Shown piece after piece: positions 17,938 to 26,716 of a DNA stretch of 64,000 bases (its first letter is position 1; each line of letters opens with the position of its first letter). This DNA comes from Bacteroidales bacterium (GTDB lineage: Bacteria; Bacteroidota; Bacteroidia; Bacteroidales; UBA932), in contig JAFRZX010000101.1 of assembly GCA_017442315.1 (NCBI GenBank), positions 1-64,000 on the forward strand, given 5' to 3'. The position numbers were made by a program, and so were the translations under genes. The notes below the pieces were generated by a model. The model was not told where the DNA came from, made no database searches, and saw only the letters and a program-made list of their open reading frames with translations.

Positions 17938-18501
17938 TTATGCAAGGATAAGAATGTCCTCCGGACCAATAGGCTCATACGCCCCATCCTTGAACTCTAC
18001 TATCACAGTACCGCTTTCCAGAGCCTCCAGCCTGTGCCACTGCCCTTTCTCCACATTCATCGCCGAGATAGGCTCGCCATTGCAGTAGCTGACCACGTCC
18101 TCACCACTTCGCAGCCCGTCTCCCTCCTCACCACTGCGAAGCACGTCCCCCTCCTCATCACTGCGAAGCCCGTCCCCCTCCTCATCACTTCGCAGCTCGT
18201 CTCCCTCCGTCATGCCCGGCTTGACCGGGCATCCCGCCACCACCGGCGCCAGCAGCACTGACTCCACAAGCCTCCCCTCATCATCATACAGATGCTGCAC
18301 CGCCCTACCACGCAGGATCACCACAGTCTCCGAAGTCTTCTGATGCCTATGAATCGGAATCACAGTACCCGGCTCCAAAGCATTCAACATCCTCTGCGAT
18401 GAATCCTCTGAAGAATTGCGAAGATCCATATTCATGCGAAGTCTAGGACTCTCCTTCGCCTGAGCTGTGAGATTATCCAAAAATTGTTTGTCTATATTCA
18501 T
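17938..18501 (-). CDS. wbuC: WbuC-family cupin with an internal 9-residue repeat insertion
   Basis: 187 residues from ATG 18501 (a TTG two codons upstream is the alternative). It matches WbuC-type cupin metalloproteins, often found with L-FucNAc (fnl/wbu) polysaccharide loci: NALEPGTVIPIHRHQKTSETVVILRG is the first cupin motif with metal-binding His residues, and the chain continues with EKGQWHRLEALESGTVIVEFKDGAYEP. Between them, in frame, lies an unusual insert: a palindrome-derived segment (GCPVKPGMT) and four copies of a 9-residue unit like GDGLRSDEE. The catalysed reaction of WbuC is not established. It starts 10 bases after the upstream stop and is the last gene before a terminator. Confidence 0.85.
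   Translation of the reverse strand: MNIDKQFLDNLTAQAKESPRLRMNMDLRNSSEDSSQRMLNALEPGTVIPIHRHQKTSETVVILRGRAVQHLYDDEGRLVESVLLAPVVAGCPVKPGMTEGDELRSDEEGDGLRSDEEGDVLRSGEEGDGLRSGEDVVSYCNGEPISAMNVEKGQWHRLEALESGTVIVEFKDGAYEPIGPEDILILA
18097..18206 (-). repeat. Four tandem 27-base units inside wbuC
   Basis: Four near-identical 27-base units encode GDELRSDEE, GDGLRSDEE, GDVLRSGEE and GDGLRSGED. Alternate units contain CTGCGAAG or its complement CTTCGCAG, so adjacent units can pair. The repeat keeps frame and sits next to a palindromic element. Confidence 0.85.
18209..18232. repeat. Palindromic element in wbuC
   Basis: GTCATGCCCGGCTTGACCGGGCAT: arms ATGCCCGG and CCGGGCAT around CTTGA. Same family as elements at 48.3, 49.5, 50.1 and 50.7 kb (core GGTCAAGCCGGG/AATGAC). 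It is read in frame within wbuC. Confidence 0.8.
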
Positions 18502-18511
18502 ATCCAATCAA

Positions 18512-19603
18512 TTAATCAGCTTCAAACTTGCGTCCCAAAAGAATAGGTATAAACTTATCAAATACAAAACCAAAAGCACTCTGTCCAAGGAACTCCTTCG
18601 GCTTCCAGGAAGCATTGATGATCCTACGTACATTATTGACACGTTCTACTAACAAGCCCTTCATATGGGAGGGCTCATATGGACGGAACAAGTCATTGAC
18701 AAACCTTTCCACCACTTTCGGATTCAAAACAGTCATCTCAACTTCAATGCATTCAGGCACATCATCAATTGACAGACCAAGATACTTAACTGCCACATCA
18801 GACATTACTGCTGCAAACTTCATTAAGCCATGCCTTCTCAAATCTAAACCAAGAATACTCTGATTATCAACAAGATACTGCTTCTCACGCCTTAAAAACA
18901 ATATCCAATCCACCAAAAATTTAAATGAAATCCCTTCATAAATAAAATGAGACATCGCATGATGAAGATTGAAAATCAATGAGAAACGTGCGTCAGGATA
19001 GTATAATCCAGGTTCCTCATACTCAGCCAGATGCTCCATAGCCATCACCTTCAAATCCGCATCAAGCTTCTCCATCTTCTTGCGTCCCCGCACATCCAGC
19101 AGGAAATGATGATTCTCGACAAGCACCCCACCAAGAGTCATATGCGAGTGCCGATAGAAATCCGTATCAACCTTCATTCCCTTGGCTATAAATTTCTCAT
19201 CAATCAAATGAGAAGCATCAGGTGCATACAGATCTATATCCAAAAATTTTCTCAACTCTGGACGAGGATAATACTCTGCCAACGACAATCCCTTCAGCAA
19301 CAGACACTTTATCCCCCCATCCTTTATCACTGAATCTATCTTCTCGGCCAACGTCGTCAATCTTACATACGACCTCTGACCAGCCACAGATGATGAGATA
19401 AACTTCAGAAGCACATCCTTCGGTGGCCTCACATTCTCCGGCATCCTCTCTAAAGCATTACCTACCAAAGGTGCAACGCCATGCATACTCATCACATCAA
19501 ACACCCACTTCCACTCCTTAGCACTGATCTGTAAAAAAACACCAAAGTCTGCATCATCAGATAATGCACACTTTAGGATATTGTATACAAACTCTTTCCG
19601 CAT
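18512..19603 (-). CDS. Nucleotidyltransferase-fold protein (NTP_transf_5 family)
   Basis: 363 residues from ATG 19603; an in-frame GTG at 19630 overlaps the upstream stop and is an alternative. CLLLKGLSLAEYYPRPELRKFLDIDLYAP holds the KG...DxD pattern of the PF14907 nucleotidyltransferase family, common in surface polysaccharide loci; later HHFLLDVRG and NLHHAMSHFIYEGISFKFLVDWILF fit the same family. Substrate unknown; possibly modification of a glycan or protein. It is not a CD-NTase: the typical GS...DxD placement and length differ. It is between the large NTPase gene and wbuC in one tight run. Confidence 0.8.
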   Translation of the reverse strand: MRKEFVYNILKCALSDDADFGVFLQISAKEWKWVFDVMSMHGVAPLVGNALERMPENVRPPKDVLLKFISSSVAGQRSYVRLTTLAEKIDSVIKDGGIKCLLLKGLSLAEYYPRPELRKFLDIDLYAPDASHLIDEKFIAKGMKVDTDFYRHSHMTLGGVLVENHHFLLDVRGRKKMEKLDADLKVMAMEHLAEYEEPGLYYPDARFSLIFNLHHAMSHFIYEGISFKFLVDWILFLRREKQYLVDNQSILGLDLRRHGLMKFAAVMSDVAVKYLGLSIDDVPECIEVEMTVLNPKVVERFVNDLFRPYEPSHMKGLLVERVNNVRRIINASWKPKEFLGQSAFGFVFDKFIPILLGRKFEAD

Positions 19604-19626
19604 ATCATTAAGCACGATTATATATA

Positions 19627-22600
19627 TCACGATGGTTTACCGGTTACATTGAGGTAAAAAAGATCTGGAGAGAAACTATTAAAGAACGACTCTTCATAAA
19701 GCGGATCAGAATTAAAGAAGTCTGAATTAATCTTCATCTTCTCCAATGCAAAATAAAATTGACATGTATTATTTTGAAGATCATCATCCAAAACATATAG
19801 ATTTCGGATAAAATTCTGATATTCAACTCCTTCTCCATGCGTAGAATATACTGCTTCAACATAGCGCCGTGCCATTCCCACCATATACTCCGGAGTCAGC
19901 AATAACTTATGATGTCCCTCCAAAATTCTATCTTTCAAGTCATTAAGCGCCTTATATAGTGAAGTATTCTGCGGAATCCTATTCTGCCATCTTACCCAAT
20001 GATAAAGCCTGTCATACACACCATAACAAAAACTGTTAGAGAATAGTGTCGTTCTCACACTGGATTGAAGTATTCCGGCAACATTCAGCAGACAGAACAT
20101 AGAATCAACTATCAGGAATGCCAACAGGTCATCCTTATCATAGACTTCATCTGCCCGTAAAAGTTTGGATATCGCATGAATATTCTTGTCTGATATATTC
20201 ATAAATAAAGAAGAATCATCCGACTTTTCTTTGAACACCAATCCTAACATCTCAAAAACTTTCTCATTCAGACGGGCTTTAAGCATCAATGAAATCACAC
20301 GATTATATATCATTGAATCATTACGCAAATATCTCAAGGAAGAACTGTCGTACAACATTGCAATAAGTTCATTCTTCAGTCCTTTATCCTTAATCTGAGA
20401 CAACTTAAGCTCATAATATGCCACCAACAGTTCCTCGATTTCCGGCATTATGGAAGTGAGTTCAAGACGTATATTCCCTGTATTCAGGATACGTCTCAGA
20501 CGAACAGTCTCCGCAACATTATCACACATTCGAACCTTTGCAATATCAGCAATCTGCCTGCAAAGCGTTTTGTCAACTAATGGCCAGATTGCATCATCAA
20601 TGATATTGACGTTTATTCCGCCTTTCCTGAATGATGCGGCATGATACGAAGATAACATATTGAATATTTTAGTCAAAGTCTGCATGCTTTCCTTATGATT
20701 GCCGGCTTCCGTATAATACCTCATGGCAGTCCAATAATATAAAAGTGCCTTTTCTAAATGTGTCAGCATTCTGGTCAGAGGAGTATTCATTTCCTTCTCC
20801 ATACCTGCCTGTATTTCCTTTTCAGAAAATTCAAATAGCTCTGTAATCAATTTTTTGTCTATTTCTTCACCAGAGCCATCTACTTTGCTACAAGATAACA
20901 TTACATTTCCCATAGACTCTAACGTCAGAGCTGTCTGTATCAATTCATTGAATCGATATGATGACAATTTACGATTTTCCAAAGCATATAAAAACACTAA
21001 TGAGTCCGACTTTTGGATAGAGTTGGAATCTTTTGAAGATACTTGTAACAGATGTTCTTTCAGATACATCAAGCTCCTCTTATAATACCGACAGGCATAA
21101 CATGGACACATATTCTGCTTCTGCCTTATTTTGCTGCATTCCAGAAACTTTGAAAAATCATGTTCAAAATCAGAAGGAAGGTCTTTAAACATCTTTTTAA
21201 AATGTATTTCTGCCTCTCCCTCACTATGCAGGTCAATGTCACTCAGATCTGTTCCCATTTCTTTAACCTTCCGCGCATATCTTATGCTCAAAGACGTAGC
21301 CACACTACTCAGATCTTTACATTCTGATTTCCATAAATCAAAGGCATCAAAAATGTCCTTATATAAAGATATCTGACTTTTAGACATCTCATTGCGATAA
21401 CAATAGTTGAAGATAATGCTTTTGAAGTCATAACCCCAACAATTCATCATGTTCATCAAACTATCAGTCGCAACCTTCTTACCCGACTTGTTCTTATAGT
21501 ATAATATATCTCCTAACTTCCTGTAAAAATCGATACGCAACAGATTCTTATCCTTACTGTTCGTTATTATATACATATACATAAACTCTGATTCGGCAAG
21601 CTTAATATTATCATCCGTAATCCCACAAATATTATACTTTTCTAATGCCCATAATTTTGAAAGAATCGGCAGATATGCCATTCTCAGGTCCTCAAATACG
21701 GATAGCTTTGTTATCAAAGCATGCTTTTGTGGAGTGAGGTGCTCACTCAGATTATTCACGATTTCCTTTCCGTGAATCCAGAATTTCCAATCAAAGGTAT
21801 CTCTATTGTCTATGACATTCGGATAACATTGCTTGATAAAAGTATCGTTTTTGCCAGAAAACATATTGTTATCAATATTCGTAAGAATTACAGAGTCGCT
21901 TTTACCACGGCACGATTCTTTTGTATTGACATAATAATATTTCAGGCCCAATGAATTCTCATCAATCTCCCTATATGCTACCAACTTGGAACAAATAGCA
22001 GTATATATCAAATGGGCAGAATCTATGGTATTTCTCTTTTCATATGCATGAGCTAACTTCATCATAATTCTTATATACCTGACAATGCACGAAGCCAGTT
22101 CACCAGACTTCTCTGGGACGCCATTAAACTTTGTCATATCGCGCTCAATATTAGAAGCGGCATAACGATATTGGATTATCGCTTCAGAGTACTCATCATT
22201 AGCCATATGAATATCACCAAGATTATGATGAACAGCTGATGACATAAACAATTCATTCTCTCGTTTCGAATAAAAATCAATCAAACGGTAATAATACTTC
22301 TTGACTGAAGAAAAATAATCCAAAGAGAAATTAAATATTGCTGACAGCTCATCTGACTTCTTCGTAAATATTGCAACTTCCTCGGCCAGTTTCATAGGAA
22401 ATTTATATGCAAAAATTCCCGATGTTATGTTAGTCAAATGAATTTTACCGAGATAATCTATGACGGCATTGATAAATTCTCTCAGTTCTGGCGTACGATT
22501 ATTATCAATGAGATCCGGCAGATATTCCAGATTTCTCCATGAGAAGCCACTCTTATGATGCTTATATATGTGAGCTATCAGAAATGAAGAAGATACAAGG

Positions 22601-24591
22601 AATTTGTCACCATAATCACTTGACGGACTGATGATATTCTCAAAAATAGGAGCCGCCATATAATGAACAAAACCGACTTTCTGCTGATCATGATATCCGA
22701 AGGACAAATAAAACTTAATATCATCTATCGTTCTTCCTTCTTTTAGTCTGACAACGATACAATCATCAGCCCCAGCATGCTCTTTATTGTATTTTTCAGA
22801 AGAAACCACATAGCGTTCCAAGCGTGCATTGAGTTTTTTGGGTGCTCCGTTACTGACAAATGTCAGATATGTAACAAACTGCTTCAAGAAACAGATAACA
22901 GTCTGAAGTTCTCTGCCATCCACATCGTTATCAATACTTATTCTTTTTTTATATTCTGACAGACGGAAAGTATCTCGTTCAATTTTAGCTGTATCGGACA
23001 TTTTCTCTCTTCCGAAAAGTACACGACAAAGATAAGTTTCCGTCATTCGTGTCACATCTTTTATACGAGAATCATAAGAAAAGAAACTATTTACATTAAT
23101 TACCCCATTAAATACGCTGCTGATTGAGAACTCTCGGTCTGACACATCAGCCTTATATGCATCATATAGTTCATGACCGGCGATAAATATGAATTTTGCC
23201 TCAGCCGTACTCACAAAATATTTAAGCTGACTCAAAAATGCCAGAATACGATGTCGTTTTTCATTGGATGACATCTCATCAGACATACCGTTATTATCAT
23301 TTGAAAACTCCGGAAGGTTTGTCGCATCTCTCTTAATACGGTTTTCATTAGAATTTAAGGTAGGTACACACAGTTTATCAAGTTCATCCAGAACGACAAT
23401 AAAACGACACTGAAGCAACCGACTCAGATTTATATATCTTATCAATTCTATAAGCTCGTGTTCTATCTCCCTCACAGTCGCCATCGTATACTGCCTTGTC
23501 ATTTTACGTCGCAATACAAGGCTGATATAAGATGTCACATTTAAATCCCAGTTAGGAGAATTATCTTCAGAAACGGATGAATCAATCCTATGACAGAGAT
23601 CATTAATTCGATCCAGAAAATATGATGGATGAGCATATATCAGATTTTTCCAAGAAGTAGATATGGATAGTATCACTTTTCTGATCACCAGCCATACCAT
23701 GTACGAAACTAAATACCCTATGATTGCACCGAATATCAGACCGGCCCAACGATAACTACCGCTTTTTAAGCCTAAGCCGACATTGTTTATATACTCTATT
23801 ATATGATATACAAATGAGTCTTGTGCAGATGTAAAATATCTTACAGAGCCAAGACTAAGAATATCAATTGAAAATGACATTATCAAGACAAAAGTAATTC
23901 CGATAAGCAGTGACCGGAACACCTTTATCGCAATATTGGTCGGAGATATGATATATGCGTGGTCCACATGCTCCTGTAGCCTATCTCTAATAGAATATGC
24001 CAATAAAGAAAGTACATCACGGACATTGCTGACTTCATCACCGATATTTACTTTGATTTTCAGTATTGTCCTGGATGTTTTGCGGAACTTTGGAGCAGTC
24101 ACAAACAGAAGTTTTAGGACATATATCAGACAACCTGAAATTGTTATCCCCAGTAATATCTTTGCGCACAAGCTCAGCACATCATAATCATATATCGGCA
24201 AAAGCAACATATAGACAATAGTTCCCAAGCAGAGTAAAAGAGATGGAAGCATGCAACGTAATGCAAATTTAGCCTTCCTCTGTGGTTTGTCTCCACCAAA
24301 TTCCCAAACCGCTGTCTTCTGCTTCTCGCGCAACTCATCAATGACCCTCTCCACAAAACTGGTTTTTCCCATACCTCTATATCCAGTTATGAGATATGAA
24401 CCGGTAAAGTCTTTTCCTATCGCTTTCGGCGATACGTCAAGCCAATTTTTCAGGAGAGCCATTATATTTCTTCTTCCCACAAACCTATCATCTATATCCA
24501 TAGATTGAGAGGTTCGATGAGAAAACTTAAAATCCGGAAGCGGAATGATTATCCTCTTGACCTTGGAGGATAGTTTCTCATAGGTATTCAT
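19627..24591 (-). CDS. Giant membrane-associated P-loop NTPase (KAP-like), TPR-rich C-terminus
   Basis: 1654 residues, unusually large. Walker A is LITGYRGMGKTSF (about residues 67-79) and Walker B is RFIVVLDELDKL (396-407). Four hydrophobic segments (about 114-132, 141-163, 226-247 and 281-305) sit between them, the layout of KAP-type P-loop NTPases, whose membrane helices are inserted between these motifs. A sensor-like FIFIAGHELYD follows. From about 700 the protein is helical with TPR-like patterns (for example HHNLGDIHMANDEYSEAIIQYRYAASNIE) and a CPCYACRYYKR cysteine cluster. KAP and STAND NTPases often act in phage sensing, but no effector domain is visible. The next gene starts 23 bases after the stop. 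Confidence 0.75.
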   Translation of the reverse strand: MNTYEKLSSKVKRIIIPLPDFKFSHRTSQSMDIDDRFVGRRNIMALLKNWLDVSPKAIGKDFTGSYLITGYRGMGKTSFVERVIDELREKQKTAVWEFGGDKPQRKAKFALRCMLPSLLLCLGTIVYMLLLPIYDYDVLSLCAKILLGITISGCLIYVLKLLFVTAPKFRKTSRTILKIKVNIGDEVSNVRDVLSLLAYSIRDRLQEHVDHAYIISPTNIAIKVFRSLLIGITFVLIMSFSIDILSLGSVRYFTSAQDSFVYHIIEYINNVGLGLKSGSYRWAGLIFGAIIGYLVSYMVWLVIRKVILSISTSWKNLIYAHPSYFLDRINDLCHRIDSSVSEDNSPNWDLNVTSYISLVLRRKMTRQYTMATVREIEHELIELIRYINLSRLLQCRFIVVLDELDKLCVPTLNSNENRIKRDATNLPEFSNDNNGMSDEMSSNEKRHRILAFLSQLKYFVSTAEAKFIFIAGHELYDAYKADVSDREFSISSVFNGVINVNSFFSYDSRIKDVTRMTETYLCRVLFGREKMSDTAKIERDTFRLSEYKKRISIDNDVDGRELQTVICFLKQFVTYLTFVSNGAPKKLNARLERYVVSSEKYNKEHAGADDCIVVRLKEGRTIDDIKFYLSFGYHDQQKVGFVHYMAAPIFENIISPSSDYGDKFLVSSSFLIAHIYKHHKSGFSWRNLEYLPDLIDNNRTPELREFINAVIDYLGKIHLTNITSGIFAYKFPMKLAEEVAIFTKKSDELSAIFNFSLDYFSSVKKYYYRLIDFYSKRENELFMSSAVHHNLGDIHMANDEYSEAIIQYRYAASNIERDMTKFNGVPEKSGELASCIVRYIRIMMKLAHAYEKRNTIDSAHLIYTAICSKLVAYREIDENSLGLKYYYVNTKESCRGKSDSVILTNIDNNMFSGKNDTFIKQCYPNVIDNRDTFDWKFWIHGKEIVNNLSEHLTPQKHALITKLSVFEDLRMAYLPILSKLWALEKYNICGITDDNIKLAESEFMYMYIITNSKDKNLLRIDFYRKLGDILYYKNKSGKKVATDSLMNMMNCWGYDFKSIIFNYCYRNEMSKSQISLYKDIFDAFDLWKSECKDLSSVATSLSIRYARKVKEMGTDLSDIDLHSEGEAEIHFKKMFKDLPSDFEHDFSKFLECSKIRQKQNMCPCYACRYYKRSLMYLKEHLLQVSSKDSNSIQKSDSLVFLYALENRKLSSYRFNELIQTALTLESMGNVMLSCSKVDGSGEEIDKKLITELFEFSEKEIQAGMEKEMNTPLTRMLTHLEKALLYYWTAMRYYTEAGNHKESMQTLTKIFNMLSSYHAASFRKGGINVNIIDDAIWPLVDKTLCRQIADIAKVRMCDNVAETVRLRRILNTGNIRLELTSIMPEIEELLVAYYELKLSQIKDKGLKNELIAMLYDSSSLRYLRNDSMIYNRVISLMLKARLNEKVFEMLGLVFKEKSDDSSLFMNISDKNIHAISKLLRADEVYDKDDLLAFLIVDSMFCLLNVAGILQSSVRTTLFSNSFCYGVYDRLYHWVRWQNRIPQNTSLYKALNDLKDRILEGHHKLLLTPEYMVGMARRYVEAVYSTHGEGVEYQNFIRNLYVLDDDLQNNTCQFYFALEKMKINSDFFNSDPLYEESFFNSFSPDLFYLNVTGKPS

Positions 24592-24598
24592 TCTGTCT

Positions 24599-25006
24599 CT
24601 ATAATTTCCCTATCAGTTTTCTGTAAATCTTTTCTTTGCCTAAAGCGACATTCAGAGCACACTCATACAGTTCTTTCAAACTATAGACTCCTTCATTCTG
24701 AGACTCTGTCTGTTTTGCATAAATCTGTCCTCTTCTGTCTGTAATAACCAGTTCATAAATATTCCTTGAACCCAAAGAACGTTTATGAATTGTAGCTCTT
24801 GCACCACACCTCTTTAAAACACAATACTCCTCTGCATCATCTTTAATATACCTACGACATTTTAAACGTCCACTTCTGATACTTACCATCAACTTGGCAG
24901 ATAACGGCAGATCCTCAGCACAAATCACTCTGTTGTTATCTTTTTCCAGAATGCAATTACATACATCGTTATAGTAACATTCTGCTTTTGACTCTGCTTT
25001 TACCAT
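24599..25006 (-). CDS. Hypothetical protein upstream of the giant NTPase
   Basis: About 135 residues from ATG 25006 (MVKAESKAECYYND); the frame is open to a TTG at 25060 that overlaps the upstream gene by 23 bases. Contains several cysteines (CNCILE, RLKCRRY, YCVLKRCGARATIHKRS) and a C-terminal helix (YSLKELYECALNVALGKEKIYRKL). IYELVITDRRGQIYAKQ suggests a small beta domain. I do not recognise a family. It ends 7 bases before the NTPase ATG and is therefore probably translated with it; a regulator or partner of the NTPase is possible. Confidence 0.6.
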   Translation of the reverse strand: MVKAESKAECYYNDVCNCILEKDNNRVICAEDLPLSAKLMVSIRSGRLKCRRYIKDDAEEYCVLKRCGARATIHKRSLGSRNIYELVITDRRGQIYAKQTESQNEGVYSLKELYECALNVALGKEKIYRKLIGKL

Positions 25007-25037
25007 TCGCACTGTATTTGTTTTTTTCTTTGCCTTT

Positions 25038-25340
25038 TCACTTAGTGATATACACAGCAACTCTCACCATATCACTATAAGATGCAGACTCATTTTTACA
25101 TATAATTGTTCCGGCGAAAACATTATGTCCCATTTCCAGAAACATTCTTATAACCTTAGACTCCTCTGATGGCAACACACCCAATAAAGTATTTGCTGTA
25201 TCTGTTTTCACAACCACGTTTCCATCGATAAGTTCCAATTTTACCTGTTCACCTTTTTTAAATTTATCCCAGCTACCAATGACATCATACTCAAGGAGTT
25301 CTCTAACTGCAAAATCCTTGTAAAAAAGTTTCTCTTTCAT
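25038..25340 (-). CDS. Small protein, possibly HIRAN-like
   Basis: 100 residues, ATG 25340 to TGA 25038. The order KKGEQVKLELIDGNVVVKT, then LLGVLPSEESKVIRMFLEMGHNVFAGTIICKN, recalls HIRAN domains (a short beta-barrel with a G-x-LP turn found in DNA-damage and defence proteins), but the similarity is weak and no conserved residue set can be confirmed by eye. First gene of the run that includes the giant NTPase; no consensus promoter is visible in front, and ugd copy 2 ends 41 bases upstream. Confidence 0.55.
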   Translation of the reverse strand: MKEKLFYKDFAVRELLEYDVIGSWDKFKKGEQVKLELIDGNVVVKTDTANTLLGVLPSEESKVIRMFLEMGHNVFAGTIICKNESASYSDMVRVAVYITK

Positions 25341-25381
25341 ACTTAAATATTTTAAATGAATACATAGAGAGACAATACTAA

Positions 25382-26701
25382 CTAATCCCTTCTGAACACA
25401 TCCCTCGTATAAACCTTATCCACGACATCGTCCAGACACGAATCATATCTATTAGCTATGATTGCATCGCACTGACCCTTAAAAGCAGCTAGATCATTCA
25501 CAACCTTGCTTCCGAAGAATGTCGAACCGTCCTCGAGTGTAGGCTCAAAAATGACCACCTTGGCGCCCTTAGCCTTGATGCGCTTCATAACGCCTTGGAT
25601 GGCACTCTGACGGAAGTTATCCGAATTAGCCTTCATAGTCAAACGGTATACTCCAACGATACACTCACGCTCATGTTCCGCGGAATAACCATTCTGCTCA
25701 GAGTAGTTGTAATATCCCGCTTTAGTCAACACCTGATCTGCAATGAAGTCCTTACGCGTCCTATTACTTTCAACAATGGCCGTCATCATATTCTGAGGTA
25801 CATCATCATAATTTGCGAGAAGTTGTTTTGTATCCTTAGGAAGACAATATCCACCATAACCAAACGAAGGATTATTATAATGAGTACCTATACGCGGATC
25901 AAGACCAATACCATTGATGATTGCCTGTGTATCAAGCCCCTTGATCTCTGCATAAGTATCAAGCTCATTGAAATAAGATACGCGAAGAGCAAGATAAGTG
26001 TTCGCGAACAATTTAACAGCCTCCGCTTCCTTCAATCCCATGAACAGAACCGGAATATTCTCTTTAACAGCACCTTCCTGAAGAAGTCCGGCAAATGTAT
26101 GCGCTGCCTCCTCCAGATGGTTTCCTGCGATTGCACGGATTGCATCATTCTCCTCTCCATACTCCTCGATCATTTTTGGATACCCCACAATAATACGAGA
26201 AGGATAGAGGTTATCATATAGAGCCATACTCTCACGAAGGAACTCCGGTGAGAAAAGCAGACGAAGTTTATGAGTCGAATCCCATCCTTTCTCCCTGAAC
26301 AAACGAGCATACTTTACATAAAGCGAACGACAATAACCAACCGGAATGGTCGACTTGATTACCATCGTAGCCGAAGGATTTACATCAAGAACAAGGTCAA
26401 TTACTGACTCAACAGCCGAGGTATCGAAATAGTTCTTCTTCGGATCATAATTTGTTGGAGCCGCAATAATCACAAACTCCGCATCACGATAAGCTGCCGC
26501 ACCGTCAAGCGTCGCCACCAGGTCCAACTCCTTCTCTGCAAAATACTTCTCTATATACTCGTCCTGAATAGGACTCTCACGACGATTAATTTTCTCAACC
26601 TTCTCTGGGACCACATCCACAGCTGTCACACTTTGGTGCTGAGACAGAAGGGTTGCCATTGATAACCCCACGTATCCTGTTCCTGCTACTGCTATTTTCA
26701 T
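25382..26701 (-). CDS. ugd: UDP-glucose 6-dehydrogenase (copy 2)
   Basis: 439 residues; GxGYVG Rossmann motif at residues 7-12 and the catalytic cysteine in [15 protein letters not shown] (Cys286). Compared with copy 1 (6086-7324) it has extra segments around residues 131-147 and 175-197. It provides UDP-uronic acid for the capsule and is the last gene of the capsule operon on this side, 15 bases after the aminotransferase. Copy-1 and copy-2 genes are direct repeats about 18 kb apart, but their DNA has diverged clearly. Confidence 0.9.
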   Translation of the reverse strand: MKIAVAGTGYVGLSMATLLSQHQSVTAVDVVPEKVEKINRRESPIQDEYIEKYFAEKELDLVATLDGAAAYRDAEFVIIAAPTNYDPKKNYFDTSAVESVIDLVLDVNPSATMVIKSTIPVGYCRSLYVKYARLFREKGWDSTHKLRLLFSPEFLRESMALYDNLYPSRIIVGYPKMIEEYGEENDAIRAIAGNHLEEAAHTFAGLLQEGAVKENIPVLFMGLKEAEAVKLFANTYLALRVSYFNELDTYAEIKGLDTQAIINGIGLDPRIGTHYNNPSFGYGGYCLPKDTKQLLANYDDVPQNMMTAIVESNRTRKDFIADQVLTKAGYYNYSEQNGYSAEHERECIVGVYRLTMKANSDNFRQSAIQGVMKRIKAKGAKVVIFEPTLEDGSTFFGSKVVNDLAAFKGQCDAIIANRYDSCLDDVVDKVYTRDVFRRD

Positions 26702-26716
26702 ATTATATATTTCAGA

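Noticed and set aside
18097..18206. CRISPR-like array
   Set aside because: The 27-base units are directly adjacent, without spacers, and are in-frame coding repeats.
18512..19603. Possible CD-NTase that would signal to the TIR-STING protein
   Set aside because: The KG...DxD arrangement and family pattern fit PF14907 nucleotidyltransferases of glycan loci, and it is more than 9 kb away in another transcript.
6086..26701. The two ugd genes as recombination ends of a recent composite element
   Set aside because: DNA identity between the copies is clearly reduced and one has two extra segments, so a recent duplication is unlikely; kept only as a weak hypothesis.
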